The notes beneath the pieces are model-generated. The model did no database searches. It saw only the letters and a list, made by a program, of their open reading frames with translations, and was not told the origin of the DNA. This document shows positions 55,097 to 63,990 of a stretch of 64,000 bases of DNA, one piece after another; within the stretch, counting starts at the first letter, position 1, and every line of letters starts with the position of its first letter. The translations under genes and the position numbers were made by a program. This stretch comes from Algoriphagus kandeliae (GTDB lineage: Bacteria > Bacteroidota > Bacteroidia > Cytophagales > Cyclobacteriaceae), in assembly GCF_004571135.1 (NCBI RefSeq), contig NZ_SPSB01000003.1, positions 773,333 to 837,332 of the forward strand. Reading direction: 5' to 3'.

Positions 55097-55121
55097 ATAT
55101 GATATCAAATTAATATCATAT
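55097..55121. promoter_or_regulatory. Palindrome at the start of the SPFH/RHH operon, possible autoregulatory operator
   Basis: Nine-base arms atatgatat (55097-55105) and atatcatat (55113-55121) with a 7-nt spacer, ending 4 nt before the ATG at 55126. The operon also encodes a ribbon-helix-helix protein, a class that binds short palindromes at its own promoter. The link is inference. Confidence 0.5.
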
Positions 55122-55125
55122 CAAT

Positions 55126-55974
55126 ATGGAAAAAATAATTAAACCTTGGTCCGGGTACCTCATTCTCTTGTTGGATCTCATTATGATCCCTTTGACTGTG
55201 TACTCCTTTTTGAATGGTATCCCAGTTCTTGGGGTAGTCAGTGTTCTGGTTTTCATTCTCCTGATTCCAGGATTCTTTATTGTCGAACCCAATAAAGCGA
55301 TGGTTTTGCTTCTATTTGGGGATTATAAAGGCACTGTAAAAGCTAATGGGTTTTTCTGGGTCAATCCATTTATGACCAAAAAGAAAATTTCTTTGCGGGT
55401 ACGAAACTTTGAAAACAAACCACTCAAAGTCAATGATAAAATTGGTAACCCTGTCATGATTGGGACCATTGTGGTTTGGCAAGTGGAAGACACCTTCAAA
55501 GCTACCTTTGATGTGGAAGATTATGAGAACTTCGTTCACTTACAATCAGATGCTGCTGTTCGAAAAATGGCAGGTCTTTATCCATATGACAATTTCGAGG
55601 ACGAAGATGCGGAAGTTACACTTCGTTCAGGTGTAGAAGAAGTCAATCATTCCCTTGAAAAAGAAATATCCGAGCGATTGCATCACGCGGGAATCAAGGT
55701 AATTGAAGCCAGAATCTCACACTTAGCCTATGCATCCGAAATTGCCTCTGCCATGCTTCAGCGTCAACAGGCAACAGCCATTGTAGCCGCCCGCCAAAAA
55801 ATTGTAGAAGGTGCTGTTGGAATGGTGGAAATGGCATTAGATGATCTAAAAATGAAGGATATTATTGAGTTTGATGAGGAAAAAAAGGCAACGATGGTAT
55901 CCAACCTGATGGTTGTTCTTTGCTCAGATAAAAGTGCAAACCCCGTACTAAACGTAGGAACACTAAACCAATAA
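55126..55974 (+). CDS. SPFH/band 7 domain membrane protein
   Basis: 282 residues. Two membrane helices in the first 50 residues, then an SPFH domain (about 55-190, with IVEPNKAMVLLLFGDYKGTVKANGFFWVNPF) and a C-terminal coiled-coil stretch (SAMLQRQQATAIVAARQKIVEGA). Such prohibitin/flotillin-like proteins form ring-shaped membrane scaffolds and may organise proteases. First of a three-gene operon; the next gene starts 5 nt after its stop. Confidence 0.92.
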   Translation: MEKIIKPWSGYLILLLDLIMIPLTVYSFLNGIPVLGVVSVLVFILLIPGFFIVEPNKAMVLLLFGDYKGTVKANGFFWVNPFMTKKKISLRVRNFENKPLKVNDKIGNPVMIGTIVVWQVEDTFKATFDVEDYENFVHLQSDAAVRKMAGLYPYDNFEDEDAEVTLRSGVEEVNHSLEKEISERLHHAGIKVIEARISHLAYASEIASAMLQRQQATAIVAARQKIVEGAVGMVEMALDDLKMKDIIEFDEEKKATMVSNLMVVLCSDKSANPVLNVGTLNQ

Positions 55975-55978
55975 AGCT

Positions 55979-56482
55979 ATGGCTCATCAGGTTTACAAGG
56001 AAAGTCAATCTTACCGTGGCACTTGGCTCATGTATTTGTTGCTAATGACTGAGATTCCCATGCTCATTTTAGTCTTCATAATACTAAAAACGAGTAAAAC
56101 AGACCCGAATGAAATCGCTTTTGCAACAGCTGTGATCATTGGGGTCGTTGGGCTGACATTTTTGTTACTGATGAGCATTCGTCTCGAAAGTAGAATAGAT
56201 GAGGTAGGCATTCATTATCGATATGTCCCCTTTATCAACAAATGGAGAACGATTCCCAGGTCCAAAATTCGAGAAATACAGGTGATCAGCTATTCTCCTA
56301 TCTCGGATTTTGGAGGATGGGGAATTAAGGGTAACCGAACAACAAAGGCTTATAGCATCATTGGCGATAAAGGAATGACCATCCATACGGATGAGAAAAA
56401 GAAGATCATGATCGGAACTCAAAAGGCCGGTGAATTGAAGGCATTTCTGGATTATTGGCAGGAGGAAACTTCCTATGAGTAA
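55979..56482 (+). CDS. Two-helix membrane protein with PH-like C-terminus, unknown function
   Basis: 167 residues with two membrane helices (about 16-35 and 45-66) and a soluble C-terminal domain with strands (ESRIDEVGIHYRYVPFINKWRTIP) similar to the PH-like YdbS/DUF6141 type; the family call is weak. It lies 5 nt after the SPFH gene and overlaps the RHH gene by 8 nt, so the three genes are likely coupled in translation. Confidence 0.75.
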   Translation: MAHQVYKESQSYRGTWLMYLLLMTEIPMLILVFIILKTSKTDPNEIAFATAVIIGVVGLTFLLLMSIRLESRIDEVGIHYRYVPFINKWRTIPRSKIREIQVISYSPISDFGGWGIKGNRTTKAYSIIGDKGMTIHTDEKKKIMIGTQKAGELKAFLDYWQEETSYE

Positions 56483-56657
56483 GAAGAAAGCATTTGCACT
56501 TCGAATCAGTGAAGAAACCATGAAAGCCATTGAAAAATGGGCTGCGGACGAATTCCGAAGCACCAATGGACAGCTGGAGTGGATTATTCGTGAAGCGCTA
56601 AAAAAAGCAAATAGACTTCCTAAAAATGGCGGACAGGAAGAAAGTTCGAGCGAATAA
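56475..56657 (+). CDS. Arc-type ribbon-helix-helix DNA-binding protein (60 aa)
   Basis: Starts MSKKKAFALRISEETMKAIEKW; KKKAFALRI is the beta strand and EETMKAIEKWAADEFRSTNGQLEWIIREAL the two helices. RHH proteins usually repress their own operon as dimers; here no toxin follows, so it is not a standard toxin-antitoxin pair. The gene overlaps the previous one by 8 nt. Confidence 0.85.
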   Translation: MSKKKAFALRISEETMKAIEKWAADEFRSTNGQLEWIIREALKKANRLPKNGGQEESSSE

Positions 56658-56714
56658 TTATGCTTTTCTTATATTATAACGCTGATTTTCATTACATTAA
56701 GTAAAACTTTTCTC

Positions 56715-57086
56715 ATGAAAAATATTTTGAAAATAGGATTTTTGGCCACTCTTCTCTTGGCAAGCCTTTTATCCCTTTCTACTGAAGTGATGGGCCAAAC
56801 CACTGAACCTTCCAAAGCAGAAATCAAGGAAGCCAAAGCAAAGGATAAGTATGAAAAGGCAAAAGAGAAATTAGCCAAGGATGAAGAAAAGCTAGCAAAA
56901 GCGAAAAAAAAGCTACAAAGCAGTCGGGATAAGTTTAACAAATCAAACACTAGTGGAAAACTATCCCCTAAACAGGTCTCGAAAGAAACTAAGTCCATTC
57001 AAAAGTATGAAAAACAAGTAGTAAAACTTGAAAAGGAAATCGAGAAATTAAAGGAGCAAATCAGAAAATATGAAGAAGGCGGTTAA
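56715..57086 (+). CDS. Exported Lys/Glu-rich coiled-coil protein
   Basis: 123 residues. Signal peptide MKNILKIGFLATLLLASLLSLSTEVMGQ, then almost entirely charged heptads (KDKYEKAKEKLAKDEEKLAK) with no cysteine, suggesting one long helix in the periplasm. Terminator overlaps its stop codon. The function is unknown. Confidence 0.7.
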   Translation: MKNILKIGFLATLLLASLLSLSTEVMGQTTEPSKAEIKEAKAKDKYEKAKEKLAKDEEKLAKAKKKLQSSRDKFNKSNTSGKLSPKQVSKETKSIQKYEKQVVKLEKEIEKLKEQIRKYEEGG

Positions 57087-57102
57087 CACCGCCTTTTTTT
57101 AT
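57076..57102. terminator. Shared terminator between the coiled-coil gene and the TolC-like gene
   Basis: 8-bp perfect stem (57076-57083 with 57088-57095), 4-nt loop, T-run; overlaps the stop codon of the plus-strand gene and precedes the convergent gene ending at 57099. Confidence 0.85.
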
Positions 57103-58574
57103 TCTGTTTTATACAATAATTCCTGATTTTCGAAATCAAAAAGTGTCAAAGCCCGGAGTTCATAATAAGCCAGCCAATAATCCTTTAAGGCGCTGAAATA
57201 GGCTCTACGATTCGTGTCTTTTTCATTCTGAGCAATCGAAAGATCCGTAATTGACACATTTCCAGACTGATATCGCTTAATGGCTATCTCATACCGCCTT
57301 TGGGCAACTTCATCAGACACCTTGGTTACCTGAAGACGCTCCCTAATCATCAAGAAATTCTTCACCTTTGTAAAAATCTCTTGCTCAAAATTGATTTCAT
57401 CTTGCTGCACGGTATACTCTACCAATTGCTGATTAGCTTCAGCCTGAGCCAAACGGGCTTTATTTCTCCCCCAATCCAAAATCGGAACAGAAAAACCTAA
57501 ACTAACCAAAGCTTGGGTATTGGGATTTTGATAGATATCGGACCAAGTAAAAGCAGCATTATTGTAGCCATAGCTAGCATTCAATTGTACGGCAAAACGC
57601 TGTCCTTTTGCCTCAGCCATAGCTGCTTCGGCTTCTATTTTTCGCCTTTGAAAACCCAATGCCTCTGCCCTATTTTGAAAGGCTAATTCTATCGCATCGT
57701 CCACATTTACATCAAAAAAAGGAACTTCTTCCGGAGAATCCAGCTCGATTTCTGTATTGGGATCTAAGCCGATAAAAGACTTTACGGCTAGAGCTGAACT
57801 TTCCAGATCCAACTTTGCTTGGGCCAAATCCTGCCGTGCTTGCAACACCTGTAGCTCCACCTGAAGCAGCTTATCCTCAAAAGTAGTCCCCAAATCATAG
57901 CGGGCTTGCTCGATAGAAAAGATTTCCTCGGTGTTCGTTAGGTTTTGCTGAGCTATTCCAACATTTACCTGAGCTAGTAAATAGTCAAAGAATAATTGAC
58001 TTACAAAAAAAGACACCTCCTCCATTTCCTGGACATATTCCCGTTTACTTTCTTCGAAGAGAAGGGGTTGGATCTTTTTGTCCCATTTATATGGATTATA
58101 GGCAAAAAGCGGCTGTTGAAAACGAACATTGACAGGTACTCCGGACCAGCGTGTTTGGATATCATTCGGCCCGGCTAAAAAATTATCAAATCGATTAGTG
58201 GAAGTATTTACCGAGATTACACCACCAGTAGGAGAAATCACCTGCTGAAGTCCTAATTCTAAATCCATGAAATTTTGCTGAACCTCCAAAAATTCGATGG
58301 AACCATCAGGCTGTGTAATACTATTGAATGCTTGGGAATAACTGGGGATGGTGCCATTTAATCGTAGTTGGGGATTATAATTTGATCGAAATAACCGATA
58401 CTGCCAATAGCGATTTTCACGTCTGGTTTTTGCCCGTAAGGAGGCGGGAGAACGATCTTTGGCCCTCTGAACCATTTCCTGAAGAGTATAAGTCACCACT
58501 TCTTGGGCTATAGATTCAGAAACACTTAGATGAAAAGCAAAAAGACAAAATAGAACAATTGAAAGTCTCTTCAT
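57099..58574 (-). CDS. TolC-family outer-membrane efflux protein
   Basis: 491 residues from the ATG at 58574; the upstream frame is rejected because MKRLSIVLFCLFAFHLSVSESIAQ is a signal peptide. The body has the duplicated alpha-barrel repeats (LEEQ/FSIEQARYDLGTTFEDKLLQVELQVLQ, and RRYEIAIKRYQSGNVSITDLSIAQNE) of outer-membrane factors. It forms the exit duct of an RND or ABC efflux complex. No partner genes are adjacent, so it is an orphan component. Confidence 0.92.
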   Translation of the reverse strand: MKRLSIVLFCLFAFHLSVSESIAQEVVTYTLQEMVQRAKDRSPASLRAKTRRENRYWQYRLFRSNYNPQLRLNGTIPSYSQAFNSITQPDGSIEFLEVQQNFMDLELGLQQVISPTGGVISVNTSTNRFDNFLAGPNDIQTRWSGVPVNVRFQQPLFAYNPYKWDKKIQPLLFEESKREYVQEMEEVSFFVSQLFFDYLLAQVNVGIAQQNLTNTEEIFSIEQARYDLGTTFEDKLLQVELQVLQARQDLAQAKLDLESSALAVKSFIGLDPNTEIELDSPEEVPFFDVNVDDAIELAFQNRAEALGFQRRKIEAEAAMAEAKGQRFAVQLNASYGYNNAAFTWSDIYQNPNTQALVSLGFSVPILDWGRNKARLAQAEANQQLVEYTVQQDEINFEQEIFTKVKNFLMIRERLQVTKVSDEVAQRRYEIAIKRYQSGNVSITDLSIAQNEKDTNRRAYFSALKDYWLAYYELRALTLFDFENQELLYKTE

Positions 58575-58723
58575 GAGGTATCTAGATTTTGAAAATAATT
58601 TAACTAAAATAATGATTGAACATTCATTAACCAATCAGGACCTAAGAGTATCGTGTGAAAAAATGCTAAATCTCTTCAGAAAACTTCTGGTACAGGAAAT
58701 GAAGGTTACCTAAATTGCGGGCC

Positions 58724-59491
58724 ATGATTAAAAAGACTATTTCCTTTGTCATTCGATACGTTCCTAGGCCACTCTTACAGCGTGTGAGCCCTGTGGCGAT
58801 GAGGTTTTTTGCCTGGAAAAATAAAGGAGAAGGCGTGGAATGCCCAATTTGTAATTCTCAGTTTAAAAAATTTCTTCCTTATGGACGAAAAGCCAGAGAA
58901 AATGCCCTTTGCCCTAACTGCCTCTCCCTAGAGCGACATCGTTTGATGTGGTTATTTTTACAAAAGGAAACCATTTTTTTCACCGATAAACTCCGGGTAT
59001 TACATGTTGCCCCTGAGCATTGTTTCTTGAAGTTATTTGATGCATTGCCAAATTTGGACTACATCACTGCCGATCTGGAATCCCCCTTGGCGAAGGTAAA
59101 AATGGATGTTCATGATATTCCCTTTCCGGAAAATAGCTTTGATGTGATTTTTTGCAATCATGTTTTGGAGCATGTAGAAGATGACTTGAGGGTTTGTGAA
59201 GAATTCAATAGAGTATTGAAGCCTACTGGTTGGGGGATTATTCAATCACCCATTTATGAACTTGAAAAAACCTTGGAGGATCCAACGATTACAGATCCAG
59301 CGGAAAGGGAACATTTGTTTGGTCAGCGAGATCATGTAAGAAAATATGGAAAAGACTATGCCGAGCGACTTCGAAAATCGGGTCTTGGCATAGAAGAGAA
59401 TCACTTTGTAGAAAACCTACCAAAAGAACTGGTTCAAAAATATGCCCTTCCCCCAAAGGAAATAATTTTCCTATGCCGAAAAGGCAGCTAA
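58724..59491 (+). CDS. SAM-dependent methyltransferase with N-terminal zinc-like motif
   Basis: 255 residues from the ATG at 58724. Residues 40-75 contain CPIC and CPNC, a putative zinc finger, then a class I SAM domain from about 90 (LRVLHVAPEHCF and DYITADLESPLAKVKMDV), with FDVIFCNHVLEHVEDDL as the catalytic acidic motif. The substrate is unknown; its position next to glycosyltransferases suggests a sugar or lipid. Its end overlaps the convergent glycosyltransferase by 4 nt. Confidence 0.88.
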   Translation: MIKKTISFVIRYVPRPLLQRVSPVAMRFFAWKNKGEGVECPICNSQFKKFLPYGRKARENALCPNCLSLERHRLMWLFLQKETIFFTDKLRVLHVAPEHCFLKLFDALPNLDYITADLESPLAKVKMDVHDIPFPENSFDVIFCNHVLEHVEDDLRVCEEFNRVLKPTGWGIIQSPIYELEKTLEDPTITDPAEREHLFGQRDHVRKYGKDYAERLRKSGLGIEENHFVENLPKELVQKYALPPKEIIFLCRKGS

Positions 59492-60453
59492 CCTTTGAAG
59501 ATCTTTACCAAGAATTCCCATATAAAGCCTAAACCATAAGCTGAAAGCTGAAGAATTGAGGTTACTATCGCTAGCAAGCCTGCAAGAAAAGATTTAGTCT
59601 TGAAAGTGGCCGATATCCAAACAGCTAAAACCCAACAGCTAAAAACTAGGAACTGGAGCATAAAAATTCTCCATCCCAGCATTCCTGTCAAACTCAAGCT
59701 GATCAAAAAGGCTAAAAAGAGAGAAGGCATAAGATGCACAATCTGAATAGCATCTGGATGAAATCTTGAAACATTTATACGATTTCTCCCAAAGGAAAAA
59801 GCCTGCTTGCTAAAGCTCCATAGTGTATTTTTTCGCTTATGGAAAACAAAGGCTTCTTTTACTAATTCCAATCTGAAACCTGCTTTTTTTATCCGGATAC
59901 TCCATTCGATATCTTCTCCCTGATTGGGATCCAAAAAACCTCCTGTTTTTTCGAAAACTGCTTTAGAAACGCCCATATTGAAACCGCGAGCTTGGTATTT
60001 TGCCGGGTCTTTCATTTTTCCGCGAATTCCTCCCGTCGTCCAAAATGAGGTCATGGCAAAATCCATCGCTTTTTGAAGTATAGAAAAATCTTTTGCTGCT
60101 GCATCAGGACCACCGAAAGCGTCCAAATTCCTTTCTAGAATTGCATTTTCCACCTGAAAAAAATAATTATCTGGAACAACTACATCGGAATCAAATAGAA
60201 TATAAAAATCCCCTTTTGCCAGTTCCATTCCTTTATTTCGGGCAAAACCTTGACCCGAATTTTTTTGAAAAACATACTGAATTCTTAATTCCTTTTGAAA
60301 AGAATGACAAACTTCCTCGGCCTTGAGCCCGGACCCATCTTCTACTACAATGACTTCAAAATTGGATTGGGTTTGACATGTTAATGAATACAGAAGCTCC
60401 CTCAATTCTTCTGGACGGTTGTAAACAGGAATGATAACCGAAAAGAGCATCAA
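59488..60453 (-). CDS. Family 2 glycosyltransferase with C-terminal membrane helices
   Basis: 321 residues. GT-A fold: SVIIPVYNRPEELRELLYSL at the N-terminus, DSDV (DxD-like metal motif) in FYILFDSDVVVPD near 90, and GEDIEWSIRIKKAG near 190. Two or three hydrophobic helices follow. It adds a sugar to a membrane-linked acceptor, probably surface polysaccharide. Its start overlaps the next gene's stop by 4 nt, so the two are in one operon. Confidence 0.9.
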   Translation of the reverse strand: MMLFSVIIPVYNRPEELRELLYSLTCQTQSNFEVIVVEDGSGLKAEEVCHSFQKELRIQYVFQKNSGQGFARNKGMELAKGDFYILFDSDVVVPDNYFFQVENAILERNLDAFGGPDAAAKDFSILQKAMDFAMTSFWTTGGIRGKMKDPAKYQARGFNMGVSKAVFEKTGGFLDPNQGEDIEWSIRIKKAGFRLELVKEAFVFHKRKNTLWSFSKQAFSFGRNRINVSRFHPDAIQIVHLMPSLFLAFLISLSLTGMLGWRIFMLQFLVFSCWVLAVWISATFKTKSFLAGLLAIVTSILQLSAYGLGFIWEFLVKIFKG

Positions 60454-61412
60454 TACTCAAAGTTGATTTCCTCGTCTATTTTATATTCTGATTCTTTCGA
60501 TTGATTGGAAGTCATTAATTCGGCAATAAAGCCAGTTACAAAAAGTTGAACCCCAATAATTAATGCCACCAAAGCCAAAAAGAACAAAGGCTGATCAACA
60601 ATCTCTCGAACCGGAAGACCATTTTTGAGGCCATAAATCTTTTGGAAAATAAGCCAACAAGTAATTAAAAAACCTGAAATGAAGGATAATGTGCCTAGTA
60701 ATCCAAAAAAATGCATAGGCTTCTTTTTATATCGATGTACAAAAGAAACCGAGATTAGATCCAAAAAACCATTCAGAAATCGCTCAATCCCAAATTTAGA
60801 GTATCCATATTTTCGGGCTTGATGCTGAACTACCTTTTCACCAATTTTTCCAAACCCATTCCATTTCGCTAACAAAGGAATATAGCGATGCATCTCCCCA
60901 TAAACCTGAATGTTTTTAACCACTTTCAATTTGTAAGCTTTGAGCCCGCAATTGAAATCATGGAGTTTGATACCTGAAATCCATCGGGTAACTGCATTAA
61001 AAAATCGGGAGGGAATGGTTTTTGAAATCGGGTCATGACGTTCTTTTTTCCAGCCCGAAACTACATCAAAGCCTTCCTTTTCTATCATTTCGTAAAGTGC
61101 GGGGATTTCATCTGGACTATCCTGCAAATCCGCATCAAGCGTTACCACTACTTTCCCTTGGGCTTTTTTAAAACCTGCATCCAAGGCCGCAGATTTTCCA
61201 TAATTTCGTGTGAAATTAATTCCTTTGATATTTCCATTTGCCTCGGCAAGCTCTGCGATTTTTTCCCACGAACCATCCGTACTCCCATCATTTACTAGGA
61301 TGATTTCATAAGAAAAGCCGTGATGGTGCATAACACGGCTAATCCATTGGGTAAGTTCTGAAAGAGATTCTTCCTCGTTGAAAACAGGAACAACCGCCGA
61401 AATTTGAAGCAT
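60450..61412 (-). CDS. Family 2 glycosyltransferase, dolichol-phosphate-mannose-synthase type
   Basis: 320 residues. ISAVVPVFNEEESLSELTQWI and LVNDGSTDGSWE are the GT2 start; the DxD is in VVTLDADLQDSPDEIP; HRYIPLLAKWNGF and QARKYGYSKFG are hallmarks of the DPM1/GtrB-like group, which transfers a sugar from a nucleotide donor to undecaprenyl phosphate. Two C-terminal membrane helices. Upstream of the second glycosyltransferase and 1 nt after the DUF4199 gene (reading along the minus strand). Confidence 0.92.
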   Translation of the reverse strand: MLQISAVVPVFNEEESLSELTQWISRVMHHHGFSYEIILVNDGSTDGSWEKIAELAEANGNIKGINFTRNYGKSAALDAGFKKAQGKVVVTLDADLQDSPDEIPALYEMIEKEGFDVVSGWKKERHDPISKTIPSRFFNAVTRWISGIKLHDFNCGLKAYKLKVVKNIQVYGEMHRYIPLLAKWNGFGKIGEKVVQHQARKYGYSKFGIERFLNGFLDLISVSFVHRYKKKPMHFFGLLGTLSFISGFLITCWLIFQKIYGLKNGLPVREIVDQPLFFLALVALIIGVQLFVTGFIAELMTSNQSKESEYKIDEEINFEY

Positions 61413-61413
61413 A

Positions 61414-61962
61414 TCAGTAATCTAAGGATTTGTCTCTTTTTTTAAGAATAGCTCCTAAAATCAAAGCAATGATCGCGTAGATAATTAATCCAATTCCAAA
61501 ATTTTTGACCTGGCCAGTCATGGAAAAATTATCCAACGTTCTGTTACGTATTTCATCCATTTGCTCAGGAGTCATAGAATCCGCAGATGCTCCAAATCTT
61601 TCCATGATCTCAAGTGTATTTTGTAATGATTGATCTGCCAAAACTCCAGGCAACGCTGGATCAATCACCTGGAAAAGCAAAATTTGTCCGACTAGAGAAA
61701 TCAGGCCAGAAATAATCATGGTGATAAATGAAAAATTGAAGGCTGTACCAAATGTCATAAAGCCTCCTAATTCGGTACGGTATTGTCTACCGAAATAGAT
61801 GATCAAAACAAAAAACACTACTAGAGCAACTAGCCCAAACCAGCCGGAAGCTAGCATTGTTGAGTCGACAAAATAGGCCACATAAGTTAAGGCCACAGAG
61901 ATAAGACCTATCGTAAGACCAGGTCTTACAGCGGCTTGAAAAGGAGTTTGCTTCTCTTCCAT
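61414..61962 (-). CDS. DUF4199 family membrane protein
   Basis: 182 residues, four membrane helices, with FGRQYRTELGGFMTFGTAFN between helices 2 and 3. DUF4199 is found mainly in Bacteroidota. It is close to a second copy of the family, so this is a tandem pair. Function unknown. Confidence 0.88.
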   Translation of the reverse strand: MEEKQTPFQAAVRPGLTIGLISVALTYVAYFVDSTMLASGWFGLVALVVFFVLIIYFGRQYRTELGGFMTFGTAFNFSFITMIISGLISLVGQILLFQVIDPALPGVLADQSLQNTLEIMERFGASADSMTPEQMDEIRNRTLDNFSMTGQVKNFGIGLIIYAIIALILGAILKKRDKSLDY

Positions 61963-61968
61963 AATAAA

Positions 61969-62481
61969 TTAATTAGGGTTTTTTCTCAAAATAATAGAAA
62001 TAATAATGGTAAAAAACAGTCCGGGCACTATTTTCCAAATCCCATCATTTAGTGCTATATCTAAAGGGCTCATTTTTAAAAGACTTTCTTGGGTATTTTC
62101 ATAGGAAGCTTCACCTACTTGAGAAATGATGGTATCCCGGCTGTTCGCCATTACCTGGAGCTTGGAAGCCTTGACTGTTTCAAAGAATTCAGGAAAAACT
62201 TGAAAAATAGCCCAGATTCCAACCACCGAAAGAAGCGCGATAATCATGTATGTTACAAAACCAACTGACATACCTTCAGCAAATGACAAGAAACCATTAT
62301 TAGTGTAATCTTTAAAAAATTTAAGTGCAAGGAATATTGAAATTGGGGTAATTATGTAACCGAAAATCAAATTCAGATTTGTTGGATCCGGTACCATCCA
62401 AGCTAAGACCCCAAAAGCAATCAAGCTTAGAATCCCCCCGAGGGTTCCGAATTGATAAGCAGATCCAAAATACTTAATCAT
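61969..62481 (-). CDS. DUF4199 family membrane protein, second copy
   Basis: 170 residues, four membrane helices; has the same helix plan as its neighbour (FFKDYTNNGFLSFAEGMSVGFV corresponds to the neighbour's QYRTELGGFMTFGTAF block) but low identity, so the duplication is old. It starts 8 nt inside the dihydroorotase-like gene. Confidence 0.85.
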   Translation of the reverse strand: MIKYFGSAYQFGTLGGILSLIAFGVLAWMVPDPTNLNLIFGYIITPISIFLALKFFKDYTNNGFLSFAEGMSVGFVTYMIIALLSVVGIWAIFQVFPEFFETVKASKLQVMANSRDTIISQVGEASYENTQESLLKMSPLDIALNDGIWKIVPGLFFTIIISIILRKNPN

Positions 62482-63715
62482 CGATTTCGCTTAAAACACC
62501 GTCGTAAATTCTATATTTCACTTTACCTGTTAATTCCTTCCCAAACCAAGGATGGTTAAAAGAAAGAGATCGATTACTTGGGTGATCGTAAATCCAAGAT
62601 TCTTTTGGATCAAAAATCGTAATGGAATTAGAAGAAGTGCGGCCTAAAACTTCTAAGGGGCCATCAGTTAGTTTCTCGATCATTAACTCCCAACCTAACT
62701 CCTTTTCCAATTTTACCATTGCTGGTAAAAAGGTTTGTAAACCTGCCATCCCGAAAGCTGCCAAATCAAATTCCATGAATTTGGAATCATAGTCTTCGGG
62801 TTGATGATTCGAAACAATTGCATCGATAGTTCCGTCTTTTAACCCTTCCAAAAGAGCCATTCGATCATTCTCACTTCGAAATGGAGGTAATACTTTCAAA
62901 TTGGGATCAAATTCAACCAAATCTCCATCTGAAAAAATCAACTGGTAAATAGAGACATCTGCTGTTACATTTAAGCCTTCCTCTTTTGCTTTTCGGATTA
63001 GAGCTACGGATTTTGCTGTACTAATTGTCTGAAAATGAACGCGTCCACCTGCATAGCGAATTAACTCCAAGTTTTTTTGAATAGCTACTTCTTCAGCTAA
63101 GGACGGAATCCCTTTAAGTCCTAGTCTTGTAGATACTTCACCTTCATGCATTTGTCCAAAAATTGCCAATAGCGGGTCATAGGAATGATCAAAAAGGACA
63201 CCATTAAATTTTTGAAGGTATTGGATGATTTTAAGGAATCGATCACTGTTTGATAATGGATCTTTACCTTCTCCAAAAATGGTCACCCCAGACTGATAGT
63301 GCATATCCAACATTTCAGTCAGATCTTCCCCTTTTAAATCCATGGTTACTGCGGCTTGAGGAATCAATTCAACCGAGCTGTAAGCAGATTTATTTTTGAT
63401 GAAGTCAACCAGACTTTTATTTTGAACAACAGGTTGGGTATTTGGCATCATCACGGCTGTCGAAAACCCAGAGCAGTATAGACTATCACAAAGGGTCTCG
63501 ATCGTTTCTTTGTGTTCTAAACCAGGCTCTCCTGAAGCAACACGAAGATCTATCCAACCCTTGGACGCCAACCATCCTTCAGAATTGATAATTTGAGCAT
63601 GTTTATAGTCTAGTGTTGAATCGAGCAATTGGAATTGACCATCAACAAAAACAAAATCACCTTTTTGGGATTCTCCCTTATCGATCCATGTCAATCCTTG
63701 GAAGAGTACAGCCAT
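62474..63715 (-). CDS. Dihydroorotase-like protein, probably non-catalytic
   Basis: 413 residues, amidohydrolase fold. The usual metal motif DxHxH is replaced: GWIDLRVASGEPG (53-65) has no HxH; the final Asp of the DxxxDHAPH loop is Asn in VSNHQPED (301-308). Other recognisable family segments remain (HKETIETLCDSLYCSGFSTAVMMPNTQP at 68-94, and LRxxPPxR-like KVLPPFR near 275). It is likely a pseudo-dihydroorotase, as known in PyrX partners of aspartate transcarbamoylase and widespread in Bacteroidota. No other pyr gene is adjacent. First gene of an operon with DUF4199 and the glycosyltransferases. Confidence 0.85.
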   Translation of the reverse strand: MAVLFQGLTWIDKGESQKGDFVFVDGQFQLLDSTLDYKHAQIINSEGWLASKGWIDLRVASGEPGLEHKETIETLCDSLYCSGFSTAVMMPNTQPVVQNKSLVDFIKNKSAYSSVELIPQAAVTMDLKGEDLTEMLDMHYQSGVTIFGEGKDPLSNSDRFLKIIQYLQKFNGVLFDHSYDPLLAIFGQMHEGEVSTRLGLKGIPSLAEEVAIQKNLELIRYAGGRVHFQTISTAKSVALIRKAKEEGLNVTADVSIYQLIFSDGDLVEFDPNLKVLPPFRSENDRMALLEGLKDGTIDAIVSNHQPEDYDSKFMEFDLAAFGMAGLQTFLPAMVKLEKELGWELMIEKLTDGPLEVLGRTSSNSITIFDPKESWIYDHPSNRSLSFNHPWFGKELTGKVKYRIYDGVLSEIDD

Positions 63716-63853
63716 TCGAAATCTATTTGATGCAAAACTGCAACAATAATCTAAAAATGAAAAATAAACTTTTGAGAAGGACTTGTTGAGAGCTGGAAAA
63801 GGGATTCTGTAAGGAATGTGACGTTGGTAGTCTGAGAAGTAAGGGCATAAAAA

Positions 63854-63873
63854 AAGCCCCGTGATCGGGGCTT
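63854..63873 (-). terminator. rRNA operon terminator
   Basis: 8-bp perfect stem (63854-63861 with 63866-63873), 4-nt loop, T-run on the minus strand, 10 nt beyond the 5S rRNA 3' end. Confidence 0.88.
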
Positions 63874-63883
63874 GTAATGAATG

Positions 63884-63990
63884 AGGCGGCGACCTACTCT
63901 CCCGGGTGTAACCCCAGTACCATCGGCGCTGCAGGGCTTAACTTCTCTGTTCGGGATGGGAAGAGGTGGGACCCCTGCGCCAGGCCGCCT
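63884..63990 (-). rRNA. rrf: 5S ribosomal RNA
   Basis: 107-nt gene. The terminal stem AGGCGGC/GCCGCCT closes the molecule (63884-63890 with 63984-63990), and the interior has the conserved CCGAACAGAGAAGTTAAGCC and GATGGTACTGG segments of loops B-E. Only the 3' end of the rRNA operon is inside the window; 23S should lie just beyond the right edge. Confidence 0.96.
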
